From: CAMYOC01 sp963704875
Lineage (GTDB): Bacteria; Pseudomonadota; Gammaproteobacteria; Steroidobacterales; XN24
Assembly (NCBI GenBank): GCA_963704875.1
Contig: CAVPIA010000008.1
Location: forward strand, 1,612,001-1,676,000
Reading direction: 5' to 3'
DNA length: 64,000 nucleotides
Shown: in pieces, positions 1 to 8,389 of the stretch
Position numbering within the stretch: position 1 is the stretch's first letter
Layout: the number at the start of each line of letters is the position of its first letter
Program-made: the position numbers and the translations under genes
The notes under the pieces: model-generated
Database searches by the model: none
Told to the model about the DNA's origin: nothing
The model's input: only the letters and a program-made list of their open reading frames with translations

Positions 1-1
1 C

Positions 2-1249
2 GAAGAAGCCGAAGCCAGTTTCCAGCGGTCTTTGGAGCTGGATCCGGATTCGCCCGCCGTGTACGCCGAGCTTGCGGCGCTGTATGAGGAAGCAAACCGG
101 CTCGAGGAGCTGGAAGCGATTGTGGAAAAGGGTTTGCAGCTGGCTCCGGATCACCCGCGTCTGAATCTGGAGGCGGCCAAGGGCGAGCGTCGCCGGGGCG
201 AGCTGGCTCAGGGCCTGAAGCGTTTGAACCGCTTTGATGTCGCCAACATGGATCCGCGGCTGGCGGAGCAATTTCACTATCAGCTTGGATATCTGAACGA
301 TCGGGCCGGCAATGTTGATGCAGCTTTCGATCATTTCACTGCGGCGAATGAGCTGGCACGGGCGACGCCGCGGGCCAGGGAAGCAAAACCCGAGCGCTTT
401 CTTGCCCTGCTCGATGAACTTCACACCTTCTTCAGCGAATCCAGCCTGGAGGCGTGGACGCCGGCACCGGCAAGCGAGCGCGCGGCGCCGGTATTCATGC
501 TCGGTTTCCCGCGTTCCGGTACGACACTGGTGGACGTGGTTCTCGACAGTCACCCGGGCATTGTCACGGTCGAAGAACAGGTCACCATCCTCCCGGCGCT
601 GGAGGCGTTGGAGGCGCTGCCTGACGGTTATCCCGGCGCGCTGGCGAATCTCGATGAGCAGACATTTGCCCGGCTAAGGGCGCTTTACTTCGACGCCATC
701 GATCCGTTTGTCACAGGCCAGGAAGGCAAGCTTGTTATCGATAAGATGCCGATCCGCACGATCCAGATCGGGATGCTGTGGCGCCTGTTTCCTGACGCCC
801 GTTTCGTCTTCTGTCAGCGTCATCCCTGCGATGTCGTGTTATCCAATTTCATGCAGCACTACACGGTTAGCGACGCGTTCGCAAATTTCCATTCACTCGA
901 AGATTCAGCGCGAATCTACGACAAGACCATGCGTCTGTGGCAGCTCTATCAACAGAGGCTAACGCTGAATGCACACGTGGTGCGTTACGAGTCCTTGATC
1001 GACGACCTGGAGGCGGAAACCCGGAAATTGCTTGAATTCCTGGGTCTGGAATGGAATCCGCAGGTGCTGGAATACGCCGAGCGTGCGCGACAGCGTGGCC
1101 GTATCAACACCAACAGCTATCATCAGGTGACGGAGGCGCTCTATCAGCGCTCCCGGGACCGGTGGCGGGGATATGCGCGTTACCTGGAACCGTCGATGCG
1201 GACCCTGGACCCTCACATCGAGTACTTCGGATATGAACGACAGGACTGA
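2..1249 (+). CDS. TPR-sulfotransferase, 5' end outside the window
   Basis: The reading frame is open from the first bases of the window and already encodes TPR sequence (ELDP...YAELAALYEEANR), so the true start lies upstream. About 130 residues of TPR are followed by a PAPS-dependent sulfotransferase domain. The 5'-phosphosulfate loop GFPRSGTTL is near nt 500-530 and the 3'-phosphate loop FCQRHPCDVVLSNF near nt 810-850. The segment after the P-loop reads VEEQ, so the Glu position expected for the catalytic base in tyrosine sulfotransferases is kept. The usual DK-xx-NF motif reads DKMPIRT here, which makes this the most divergent of the canonical paralogues. It probably transfers sulfate from PAPS to a hydroxyl on a protein or peptide bound through the TPRs, in the cytoplasm. 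The acceptor is unknown. The next gene starts inside its last codons. Confidence 0.9.
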   Translation, partial: EEAEASFQRSLELDPDSPAVYAELAALYEEANRLEELEAIVEKGLQLAPDHPRLNLEAAKGERRRGELAQGLKRLNRFDVANMDPRLAEQFHYQLGYLNDRAGNVDAAFDHFTAANELARATPRAREAKPERFLALLDELHTFFSESSLEAWTPAPASERAAPVFMLGFPRSGTTLVDVVLDSHPGIVTVEEQVTILPALEALEALPDGYPGALANLDEQTFARLRALYFDAIDPFVTGQEGKLVIDKMPIRTIQIGMLWRLFPDARFVFCQRHPCDVVLSNFMQHYTVSDAFANFHSLEDSARIYDKTMRLWQLYQQRLTLNAHVVRYESLIDDLEAETRKLLEFLGLEWNPQVLEYAERARQRGRINTNSYHQVTEALYQRSRDRWRGYARYLEPSMRTLDPHIEYFGYERQD

Positions 1250-1850
1250 CCCACGTCTTACTGATCTCATTCGGGTATACGATGAGGCTCTGGACCCGGA
1301 TCTGTGCGCGCGGATTATTGAGTTGATGGAAGCAGACCCTGAGCAACAATTCCAGCGTGCCACTCAGCGAACCTGGGTCGAATATCTGATTACCCGTAAT
1401 CCGAACCCGCAGTGGCGGGAGATCGAGCGTGCCTTGATTGAGAATATGGTGCGTCACCTGGCGGAATACGCAACCTTGCCGACGGCCGGCATGCTGGCGC
1501 GCAAGTCCGCGCGTGCGTTTGAGCATCTGAAGGTCAAGAAATATCAGGCGGATGTCGGCGAACCGCATCATTTCCCGTTGCATGTCGATGTATTCGATCA
1601 CCGGTCCGCGATGAGGACCGTGGCATTTCTCTGGTACCTGAACACTGTCGACGAGGGCGGCGACACCGTGTTTCCAGTGCTGGACACACGCGTTGCCCCG
1701 CGCGCCGGCCGGCTGGTGATCATGCCGCCTTACTGGATGTATGAGCATGTTGGCGAAGCGCCGATCTCGGGCGACAAATATATTCTCACCAGTTACGTGA
1801 ACTGGCGGGATCCCGACGATGATTTCCGTTTTTCCTATCCCATCCGGTGA
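1233..1850 (+). CDS. 2OG-Fe(II) oxygenase, prolyl 4-hydroxylase-like
   Basis: This 205-residue protein starts at ATG 1233, overlapping the previous gene by 17 bp. That spacing is typical of translational coupling and is preferred over an in-frame start 60 bp upstream. It has the double-stranded beta-helix iron triad of the 2-oxoglutarate dioxygenase superfamily: His117-x-Asp119 in PLHVDVFD and distal His172 in MYEHVGE. Lys182 in GDKYILTSY is placed to bind 2-oxoglutarate. The TLYWYLN-like strand (FLWYLNTVDEGGDTVFP) is typical of P4H-type enzymes. Known members hydroxylate prolyl or related residues in proteins. Its coupling to a sulfotransferase suggests hydroxylation of the same substrate, perhaps creating or neighbouring the sulfation site. 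That link is an inference. Confidence 0.85.
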   Translation: MNDRTDPRLTDLIRVYDEALDPDLCARIIELMEADPEQQFQRATQRTWVEYLITRNPNPQWREIERALIENMVRHLAEYATLPTAGMLARKSARAFEHLKVKKYQADVGEPHHFPLHVDVFDHRSAMRTVAFLWYLNTVDEGGDTVFPVLDTRVAPRAGRLVIMPPYWMYEHVGEAPISGDKYILTSYVNWRDPDDDFRFSYPIR

Positions 1851-1917
1851 TCCGGACGTCGACAATCCGATCTGAGAAACTCAGGGCCCCGGAGATCTTC
1901 CGCGCCGGCCACAGACG

Positions 1918-3732
1918 ATGAGCGAACCTGGAACCGGAGAGTCTGCACCGGCTGCCCTGCAATTGCTTCGCGAAGCCGAGGCGTTGTTGCAACAGCGGAA
2001 ACCGGCAGCAGCGGAGCGCATGCTGCACAGCCTGGTATCGGCAGCACCAGAGATGGGGCCGGCATGGAGTGCGCTGGGTCGCGCGCTAAACAACCTCGGT
2101 CGCCTGCCCGATGCGGAAACCGCGCTGCTCAGGGCAGCGGAACTGGATCCTGGTGAACCCGCAGTCTGGCTGAATCTTGCTCATGTGCGGCGCGGTCTCG
2201 GCAAGCTGGCCGAGGCCGGGCTTGCCTGTCAGCACGCGCTGGCTCTGGTCGCGCACGATTCTGCCGAGGAGCGCCGGGGGCGGCGTTTGCTGGCTTCGGT
2301 GTATCTGCTGCAAGGCAAAGCCGAGCAGGCCGGGCAGACGCTAGAGCCGGTGGTGCAGGCCAACCCCGGGGATCCGGAGGTATTGAGAGAGTATGCAGAT
2401 ACCCTGCGCGGGCAACGCCGCCTCCAGCAGGCCAGAGAGATCTATCTGCGCTGCCTCGAGCTGGCACCCGAGGATCATGATGCGCGGGCCGCGTTGGGGA
2501 TTGTCTGTCACGGGCTTGACGATCATGCTGCCGCGGCGGCCTGTTTCCGGCAGGTCCTTGGGTCAGAGCCGACACATGAAATGGCGCGTGATGGTCTGAT
2601 CTGGACCCTGGAGTTGCAGCAGGAATTCGCGGCGGTGCTGAATTTGCTGCAGCCGATCCTGGCAGCGCGCCCGCCTGCATGGGCGGTGATCACGGCTGGA
2701 CGCATGCTGCGCCGTCTTGATCGTCCTGACGAGGCAAACAGGGTCCTGCGGCAGTTTGACGCCAGCCGTTGTTCTGCCGAGGATCGCGCGACAATTCATG
2801 CGACGCTTGGTGAAGTGCTTGACGCCAGCGGCGACTACGCCGCGGCGTTCTCCGAGTTTGCGCAGGCCAACGCCTGCCTTCCCAGTCGATTCGACCCGGA
2901 TGGCTTCAGGACGACGGTCGATCGCTTGTGCACGTTCTTTGGCGCGGAACGTCTGGCGCAGATGCCGTCATCGGGAGTCGACTCAGGCGCGCCGGTGTTT
3001 ATCGTCGGCATGCCGCGTTCCGGCACCTCGCTGGTCGAGCAGATCCTCGGTTGTCATCCCCAGGTCGAGTCGGGCGGCGAGCGCACCGATATTTATCGTC
3101 TGCCGCGGACCCTGAGTGAGGGCGAGGTGACGACGCGCTGGCCGGAATGTCTGCTGCATATCGATCAGGCGACGTTGGAACGGTTGGCACATGAATATCT
3201 TGAGGCCGCACCGGGCTGGGATCGTGGGCCGGACCGGATCACGGACAAGTTGCCCGCCAACTATCTGAATCTTGGGCTGATCCAGGTTTTGCTGCCGGCA
3301 GCGCGTGTGATCTATTGCAGACGGGACCCGATGGACACCGGCTTGTCCTGTTTCCAGCAGAATTTTCGCAGCGAGGGCATGGATTTCGCTCGTGATCTCG
3401 GACACATCGGTTTGCAGCAGCAGGGTTGCTGGCGGTTGATGGCGCACTGGCAAAAACACCTGACGCTGCCGATCCATGTTCTGGACTACGAACGCATGAT
3501 CGAAGAACCCGAAGTCCAGGCTCGGGCGCTGGTGCAGTTTGTCGGTTTGCCGTGGGATAAAGCCTGCCTGGACTTCCACCGCAGCGCCCGGCTGGTGCGC
3601 ACCGCCAGCTACGAACAGGTCCGGCAGCCGATTTACAGCAGCAGCGTGGAACGCTGGCGCAACTACGAGCCGTGGTTGCGACCATTGGCAGCGGCGCTGA
3701 ACGCGCCGTGGACGGAGAATCCGGGCGGATGA
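1918..3732 (+). CDS. TPR-sulfotransferase
   Basis: A 604-residue protein. Residues ~10-340 are consecutive TPRs (for example AWSALGRALNNLGRLPDAETALLRAAELDP). Residues ~358-600 form the sulfotransferase domain with GMPRSGTSLVEQ, then SGGERT carrying the candidate catalytic Glu, then the ITDKLPANY motif and the 3'-phosphate loop YCRRDPMDTGLSCF. The C-terminus has the family tail RTASYEQVRQPIYSSSVERWRNY. Start ATG 1918 lies 67 bp after the oxygenase. Parts of domain and motif order resemble protein-tyrosine sulfotransferases. Predicted role: PAPS-dependent sulfation of a TPR-bound acceptor. It runs convergently into the TPR-less sulfotransferase gene, 52 bp away. Confidence 0.92.
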   Translation: MSEPGTGESAPAALQLLREAEALLQQRKPAAAERMLHSLVSAAPEMGPAWSALGRALNNLGRLPDAETALLRAAELDPGEPAVWLNLAHVRRGLGKLAEAGLACQHALALVAHDSAEERRGRRLLASVYLLQGKAEQAGQTLEPVVQANPGDPEVLREYADTLRGQRRLQQAREIYLRCLELAPEDHDARAALGIVCHGLDDHAAAAACFRQVLGSEPTHEMARDGLIWTLELQQEFAAVLNLLQPILAARPPAWAVITAGRMLRRLDRPDEANRVLRQFDASRCSAEDRATIHATLGEVLDASGDYAAAFSEFAQANACLPSRFDPDGFRTTVDRLCTFFGAERLAQMPSSGVDSGAPVFIVGMPRSGTSLVEQILGCHPQVESGGERTDIYRLPRTLSEGEVTTRWPECLLHIDQATLERLAHEYLEAAPGWDRGPDRITDKLPANYLNLGLIQVLLPAARVIYCRRDPMDTGLSCFQQNFRSEGMDFARDLGHIGLQQQGCWRLMAHWQKHLTLPIHVLDYERMIEEPEVQARALVQFVGLPWDKACLDFHRSARLVRTASYEQVRQPIYSSSVERWRNYEPWLRPLAAALNAPWTENPGG

Positions 3733-3784
3733 ACCCTGCTTGTCAGCGTAGGCGCGACAACATCCTTCGGGGCGCCGGCTTCGG
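3733..3784. other. convergent gap with 12-bp palindrome
   Basis: This short space separates two convergent sulfotransferase genes. Its right edge carries the perfect palindrome TCGGCTAGCCGA, which includes the TAG stop codon of the minus-strand gene. It could act as a small bidirectional hairpin, but there is no T-run, so calling it a terminator would be speculative. Confidence 0.35.
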
Positions 3785-4885
3785 CTAGCCGAGACGCGTC
3801 TGTAATCCTTCGAAAGGACCGCCCGGGGTCTGCATCTCCTCTGCCCAGCGCAAGCCTGCGCTGATCTCATCCGCATGGTCTTGTCTGGCCATACTCAACT
3901 CAGCCTGGCGTCGGGTCTTGTCGTAGCGCCGGCCAGGATCCTTGGCACTGCGCCCGCCGTAGGCGGCAAGGTGAGATTCGAGTGCTTCGCTGGCGACCCG
4001 TTGTCCGAAAAAATCGCACACCTGAGCCAGCGAGCGTTCCGGCTGCTCCAGGAAACGGTCGAAATCCAGCGACAGGACACGCCCTTCAAAAACGCTGGCG
4101 TCCATCACTTGAGCAAACTCGTGGGCGTGAAGCAGCCAGCTCATCGCCGCCAGTTGCCCCGGACGATAAGCCGATGCCGTATCAGGCAACTTCGGTAACT
4201 CCGGCACATCCGCCATCAGGGCAGCAAAATCGCGCAGCCGGAAATCCTCAGCGAACAGCATGGTCTCCCGCCTGATTTCGGTTCGCAGCATCGTCGCCAG
4301 ATAGGTCTCAAGACCCACATGCAGCAGCAGTGCGCGTTCCTTGCCGGTAAATGCCATCAATTGCGGGATCAGATTGCCGGCGTGGCTGGTAGGCTTTATC
4401 AGTGCAGTCTGGCCTGCATGCCAGGTCCTGCCGAGCAGACGCAATGCCAGGTCAAACAGCTGATCCCAGCGCTGCTGCGAAATCGGAAACTCCTGCTGGC
4501 CAAGATAACGTCGGCTGCGTGACAGACCCATCAGCATCGGCGGTTCGCGCAGCGCGAAAAAACACGCCAGGCTGCCAAGCACGTTGGCCAGAAGGGTGGA
4601 CCCGCAATGGCCGACATGAAAAATGTAGTTGATCGGCCGCCGCGGCAGGTCCAGTGTCCTGACCAGGCGCAGCAGCGTGTCCAGATCGACCACGATGTCG
4701 CGTGGGCCAGCACGCTTGATGCGATTGTCGAGGAAGATCGACGCCTGATAACTGGCCTCGCTCATCGGCGAGAATACCGCCTGCTTACGGATCGGATCGA
4801 CGTCGCGCAGAAACCAGCCAGGATCGGCGGCGAGGTCGCCAGGAGACGGGCCTGGCGACGTGGTATCCGGGCGTGAACCGTTCAT
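3785..4885 (-). CDS. stand-alone sulfotransferase-family protein (no TPR)
   Basis: A 366-residue protein with start ATG 4885. A GTG six codons upstream is less likely because the residues it would add look unconserved. There are no TPRs. A P-loop-like segment, INYIFHVGHCGSTLLANVL, lies near residues 85-105 and matches the class of sulfotransferases in which PRSGTT is replaced by HCGST. The following FALREPPML supplies a Glu after the loop. The rest is helical, with WLLHAHEF and a FDRFLEQPERSLAQVCDFFG segment similar to the C-terminal part of bacterial sulfotransferases. It is the only sulfotransferase of the cluster on this strand before 19.7 kb and may act on a different acceptor. Family assignment is fairly firm; function is unknown. 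Confidence 0.75.
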   Translation of the reverse strand: MNGSRPDTTSPGPSPGDLAADPGWFLRDVDPIRKQAVFSPMSEASYQASIFLDNRIKRAGPRDIVVDLDTLLRLVRTLDLPRRPINYIFHVGHCGSTLLANVLGSLACFFALREPPMLMGLSRSRRYLGQQEFPISQQRWDQLFDLALRLLGRTWHAGQTALIKPTSHAGNLIPQLMAFTGKERALLLHVGLETYLATMLRTEIRRETMLFAEDFRLRDFAALMADVPELPKLPDTASAYRPGQLAAMSWLLHAHEFAQVMDASVFEGRVLSLDFDRFLEQPERSLAQVCDFFGQRVASEALESHLAAYGGRSAKDPGRRYDKTRRQAELSMARQDHADEISAGLRWAEEMQTPGGPFEGLQTRLG

Positions 4886-4959
4886 GAGCGGGCAGATTAG
4901 CACAGCCGGACAGGCCTGCCGTGGTATGCTTTCGCGCCCGAAAGATTGCGCTCCTGGCG

Positions 4960-6711
4960 ATGAGAAAATCCTTGTTTCACAAGCTGTTTCGGAACTCCGG
5001 CGGTGCTGCCGCAGGGTTTGCCATAGCGCTGCTTGCCGGACTGCAGCTGATTGCGGCGAGAGCGAGCGCAGATGAGGTTTTTGCCGACGTAACCGCGTCC
5101 TCCGGGCTGGAGTTTGAGCATTTCAACGGCATGAGTGGCGAACTCTTCTTCACCGAAATGATGGGCTCGGGCGCCGGCTTGATCGACTATGACGGTGACG
5201 GCGATCTGGATGTGTATCTGGTCCAGGGTCATATGCTGGGTGACAGGCCGCTGAGCGAAGCAACGTTCAAGCCACTGCATCCGTTGCCGCTCACGGATCG
5301 CCTCTATCGAAACGACAGCGCGGGCGGACGGCTAAAGTTTGTCGACGTCACGGCGCAATCTGGTCTGAGTGCCACCGGCTACGGCATGGGCGTGACGGTG
5401 GCGGACTATGACAACGATGGTCGTCCGGATCTTTACGTGACCAATTTCGGTGCCAACCAGCTATGGCGAAATCTGGGTGACGGTCGATTTGAGAACGTGA
5501 CCGCCGAGGCTGGCGTCGATGACCCGCGCTGGAGCGTCAGCGCCGCGTGGCTGGACTATGACCGTGATGGCTGGCTGGATCTGTATGTCGGTAACTATGT
5601 GGATTTTTCGCTGATCAACGCCAAGCCATGTCGTTCATCCACCAGCGCCAGAGACTATTGTTCGCCGCTGGTCTACGAACCCCAGGTAGATAGCCTGTTC
5701 CGCAATCGCGGCGACGGAACATTCGAAGATGTCAGCGTCGAGACCGGCATCCGCGGTGACTTCGGTGGCGCCCTTGGCGTTATCGCCGCGGATTTCAACG
5801 GTGACGCCTGGCAGGATATCTATGTAGCCAACGATGGCGTGCCGAACCAGCTCTGGATCAACGATAAACAGGGACGGTTCGTCAACGACGCAGTCCTTGC
5901 CGGTGTCAGCGTCAATATGGACGGCAGCCCGGAAGCGAGCATGGGTGTGGACGCCGCCGATTTCGATGGCGACGGCGACGAAGATCTGTTCATGACTCAT
6001 CTGGCACGGGAGACCAACACCCTTTACGTCAACGATGGCAATGGCTGGTTCCAGGACCGGACGGTGGCCATGGGCCTGGCGGGCCCAAGCTTTGCTTCGA
6101 CCGGTTTTGGAACCGGCTGGATCGACTATGACAACGATGGCTGGCTGGATCTGTTGGTGGTGAATGGCGCCGTGACCGCGATCGAGGAGCAGATGCTGAA
6201 CGACGAGCTGCTGCCATTGCGTCAGCCCAATCAGCTGTTCCACAACCTTGGCGATGGTCGCTACGCCGATGTCAGCGCTAGTGCCGGGCCCGCATTTCAG
6301 GCATCGCGGGTGAGTCGCGGTGCTGCGTTTGGCGACCTCGACAATGACGGCGATACCGACGTCATCATTTCCAACAACGCGGGCCCGGCTCGGGTGCTGC
6401 AGAATCTTGTTGGCAATGACAACGATTGGCTCGGACTCAGATTAATCACCGCCGGCAAGGGTCGTGATGCGCTGGGGGCCCGGGTCGAGCTGATCGGAGA
6501 TCCGCCACGCTGGAGCCGCGTGCGTGCGGACGGCAGTTATGCTTCCGCAAATGACCCACGCGTCCTTTTCGGCCTGGGTCCGGCGGGCGGCAAACGAGAC
6601 GTTCGCGTACGTTGGCCTGATGGCACCGAGGAGCGATTCCTGCAACTCGCGACCGGTCGTTATCACATGCTGAGTCAGGGCCAGGGCGTGAGTATCCCCG
6701 CTCAGCCATGA
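4960..6711 (+). CDS. secreted FG-GAP/VCBS repeat protein with ASPIC/UnbV domain (CRTAC1-like)
   Basis: 583 residues from ATG 4960, which begins a good signal peptide (basic start, hydrophobic FAIALLAGLQLIAA, ARASA cleavage region). The mature protein has at least seven integrin-alpha-type FG-GAP blades with calcium-binding DxDxDG(D/R)xD loops, such as YDGDGDLDVYL, YDNDGRPDLYV, FDGDGDEDLFM and LDNDGDTDVII, so a Ca2+-loaded beta-propeller is expected. The last ~80 residues (GARVELIG...RADGSYASANDPRVLFGLG) are the ASPIC/UnbV domain. Such proteins are extracellular or periplasmic. The TPR gene that follows overlaps its stop by 4 bp, and such pairing suggests a functional couple. Its place inside the sulfotransferase cluster makes it a candidate substrate or partner, which is an inference. 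Confidence 0.9.
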   Translation: MRKSLFHKLFRNSGGAAAGFAIALLAGLQLIAARASADEVFADVTASSGLEFEHFNGMSGELFFTEMMGSGAGLIDYDGDGDLDVYLVQGHMLGDRPLSEATFKPLHPLPLTDRLYRNDSAGGRLKFVDVTAQSGLSATGYGMGVTVADYDNDGRPDLYVTNFGANQLWRNLGDGRFENVTAEAGVDDPRWSVSAAWLDYDRDGWLDLYVGNYVDFSLINAKPCRSSTSARDYCSPLVYEPQVDSLFRNRGDGTFEDVSVETGIRGDFGGALGVIAADFNGDAWQDIYVANDGVPNQLWINDKQGRFVNDAVLAGVSVNMDGSPEASMGVDAADFDGDGDEDLFMTHLARETNTLYVNDGNGWFQDRTVAMGLAGPSFASTGFGTGWIDYDNDGWLDLLVVNGAVTAIEEQMLNDELLPLRQPNQLFHNLGDGRYADVSASAGPAFQASRVSRGAAFGDLDNDGDTDVIISNNAGPARVLQNLVGNDNDWLGLRLITAGKGRDALGARVELIGDPPRWSRVRADGSYASANDPRVLFGLGPAGGKRDVRVRWPDGTEERFLQLATGRYHMLSQGQGVSIPAQP

Positions 6712-8369
6712 CAAGTCCGGTCCGGCTATCCAGCTTGCACTGGAGTCAGCTCGGCGTGGCGATGGCGATGGCGATGGCTCTGGCTCTGGGCTGGCATTGC
6801 ATGGCGCCCGTCGGCACAGCGGCGGCTGCTGAGCCGTCCGCGCCACCCGTCCCCTCGCTGGAGAGCTTCGAACCCGGTGTACGCCAGGCCCTGACCGAGT
6901 CGCTGGCGGAGTTTCGTACTGCTGTCGCAGCAGACCCGGCGGACACCGGTGCAGCGTGGGGCGAACTGGGCATGACCTACCAGGCCCACCATCTGCAGTC
7001 CTTGGCTCGACAGTGCTATGTCGAAGCGGTTGAGCGTCAGCCACAGGTGTTTCGGTGGCGCTATCTGCTGGCTTACCTGTACCAGGAAACGGGCGAGTTC
7101 GACGCCGCGCTTGAGAGCTACGAGATCGCGTTGCAGCTGGATCCGGCTTATCTGCCAGCTTTGCTCCGGCGTGCCCAGGTGCAGCTGAAGCAGCGCAGGC
7201 TGGAGGACGCCGAGGCCGGTTTTGTGGCCGTGCTGGAGTCCCGGCCGGGTCAACCGGCAGCGCTCGCGGGTCTGGCTCAGGTCGCGCTGGAACGCGGCGA
7301 ATATCCACGGGCGGTGGTTCTTTTTGAGCAGGCGCTGGCGGCCGATCCGGGCGCAGATCGCCTGCGCTATCCGCTGGCCATGGCGTATCGGCAGCAAGGC
7401 CAGGTGGAACAGGCGCAGCGCAATCTCGCGATGAAGGGCGATACCGATGCGGCCGTTGCGGATCCGATCCTGGCGGATATGGCGGGCCGTTCACGCAGCG
7501 CGCAGTACTATCTGGAGCGCGGTTACGCTGCGTCCCGGGCCGGCCGGCCACAAGACGCGGTGACAGAGTTCCGCCGCGCGGTGGAATACAACCCGGACGA
7601 TGCCGCAGCGCGAGTCAGCCTTGGACAGGGATTGCAGCAAATCGGCCAGAGCGGAGCCGCGCTGGCGCAGTTCGAGCGAGCGCTTGAGATTGATCCCGGC
7701 TTCGGTCCGGCGCGTTACAGGCGCGGCGCGATACGTGAAGAACGTGGCGATGAAGCGGGTGCGATCGAGGATTATCAGGCTGCGCTGAGCGTGGATCCGG
7801 GTGATTCGCTGGCGAGCCTGCGTCTGGGGCACGCGTTGATGCGTGCGGGTCGCTACCGGGAGGCCGAGGCGGTTTATGCGGCGGCGGTGCCACCGCCGGA
7901 ACAGCTCGCGATTTTTGCCTATCGGTCGGGGCTTGCTGCACTGGCCGCGGGCGATTGCGCGACCGCCTGGTCGGAATTCGAGCGCTCGCTCGAGGCACAA
8001 GCTGGCAGCGGCGAGGTTATGCAGGCACTCGCGCGCAGTTATGCAGGCTGCCCCGGGGCCTCGGCCGAGCGTCTTCGGCTGGCGCTGGAACACGCCAACG
8101 CGATTTTCCAGGCCCGACCCGACTATGCGCATGCCGAGACCCTGGCCATGGCCCTGGCGGCCAATGGTCGTTGGCAACAGGCGATACAGCTGCAGACGCG
8201 CTTAGTTGAGGCCTCGGCGGCTGGCGAAGAGCAGCAGCGCCGTTGGGCTCGACAGCTGCTGGAGGCGTATCGCGAGCAGCAGCAGGCAGCCAGCGCATGG
8301 CCGCCGGGTCATCAGGTATTCCGGCCTGCAGCCATTGGCGCTGGCCGCGACGCCCCCGGGGACCGATAA
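6708..8369 (+). CDS. exported TPR protein
   Basis: 553 residues, starting at an ATGA overlap with the CRTAC1-like gene, so the two are translationally coupled. A signal peptide is followed by A/M-rich hydrophobic sequence and a TAAAAEPSAPP cleavage region. The remainder, residues ~50-540, is almost entirely TPRs (WGELGMTYQAHHLQSLARQCYVEAVERQP, SLGQGLQQIGQSGAALAQFERALEIDP). No sulfotransferase domain is present. It probably acts as a periplasmic protein-protein scaffold for the preceding propeller protein. The coding sequence ends just before a CCCGGGGA/TCCCCGGG inverted repeat. Confidence 0.85.
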   Translation: MTSPVRLSSLHWSQLGVAMAMAMALALGWHCMAPVGTAAAAEPSAPPVPSLESFEPGVRQALTESLAEFRTAVAADPADTGAAWGELGMTYQAHHLQSLARQCYVEAVERQPQVFRWRYLLAYLYQETGEFDAALESYEIALQLDPAYLPALLRRAQVQLKQRRLEDAEAGFVAVLESRPGQPAALAGLAQVALERGEYPRAVVLFEQALAADPGADRLRYPLAMAYRQQGQVEQAQRNLAMKGDTDAAVADPILADMAGRSRSAQYYLERGYAASRAGRPQDAVTEFRRAVEYNPDDAAARVSLGQGLQQIGQSGAALAQFERALEIDPGFGPARYRRGAIREERGDEAGAIEDYQAALSVDPGDSLASLRLGHALMRAGRYREAEAVYAAAVPPPEQLAIFAYRSGLAALAAGDCATAWSEFERSLEAQAGSGEVMQALARSYAGCPGASAERLRLALEHANAIFQARPDYAHAETLAMALAANGRWQQAIQLQTRLVEASAAGEEQQRRWARQLLEAYREQQQAASAWPPGHQVFRPAAIGAGRDAPGDR

Positions 8370-8379
8370 TCCCCGGGCG
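8355..8379 (+). terminator. GC-rich inverted repeat between the TPR gene and the sulfotransferase operon
   Basis: CCCGGGGA and TCCCCGGG flank a short CCGATAA-like loop across the stop codon of the exported TPR gene. No T-run follows, so it may be a processing or attenuation hairpin and not a strong intrinsic terminator. A Shine-Dalgarno GGAGGTG for the next gene follows at once (8379-8385). Confidence 0.35.
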
Positions 8380-8389
8380 GAGGTGAATA

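Noticed and set aside
1104..1865. Large minus-strand frames opposite the sulfotransferase genes
   Set aside because: They are antisense shadows produced by high-GC codon bias, lack ribosome sites and match no family.
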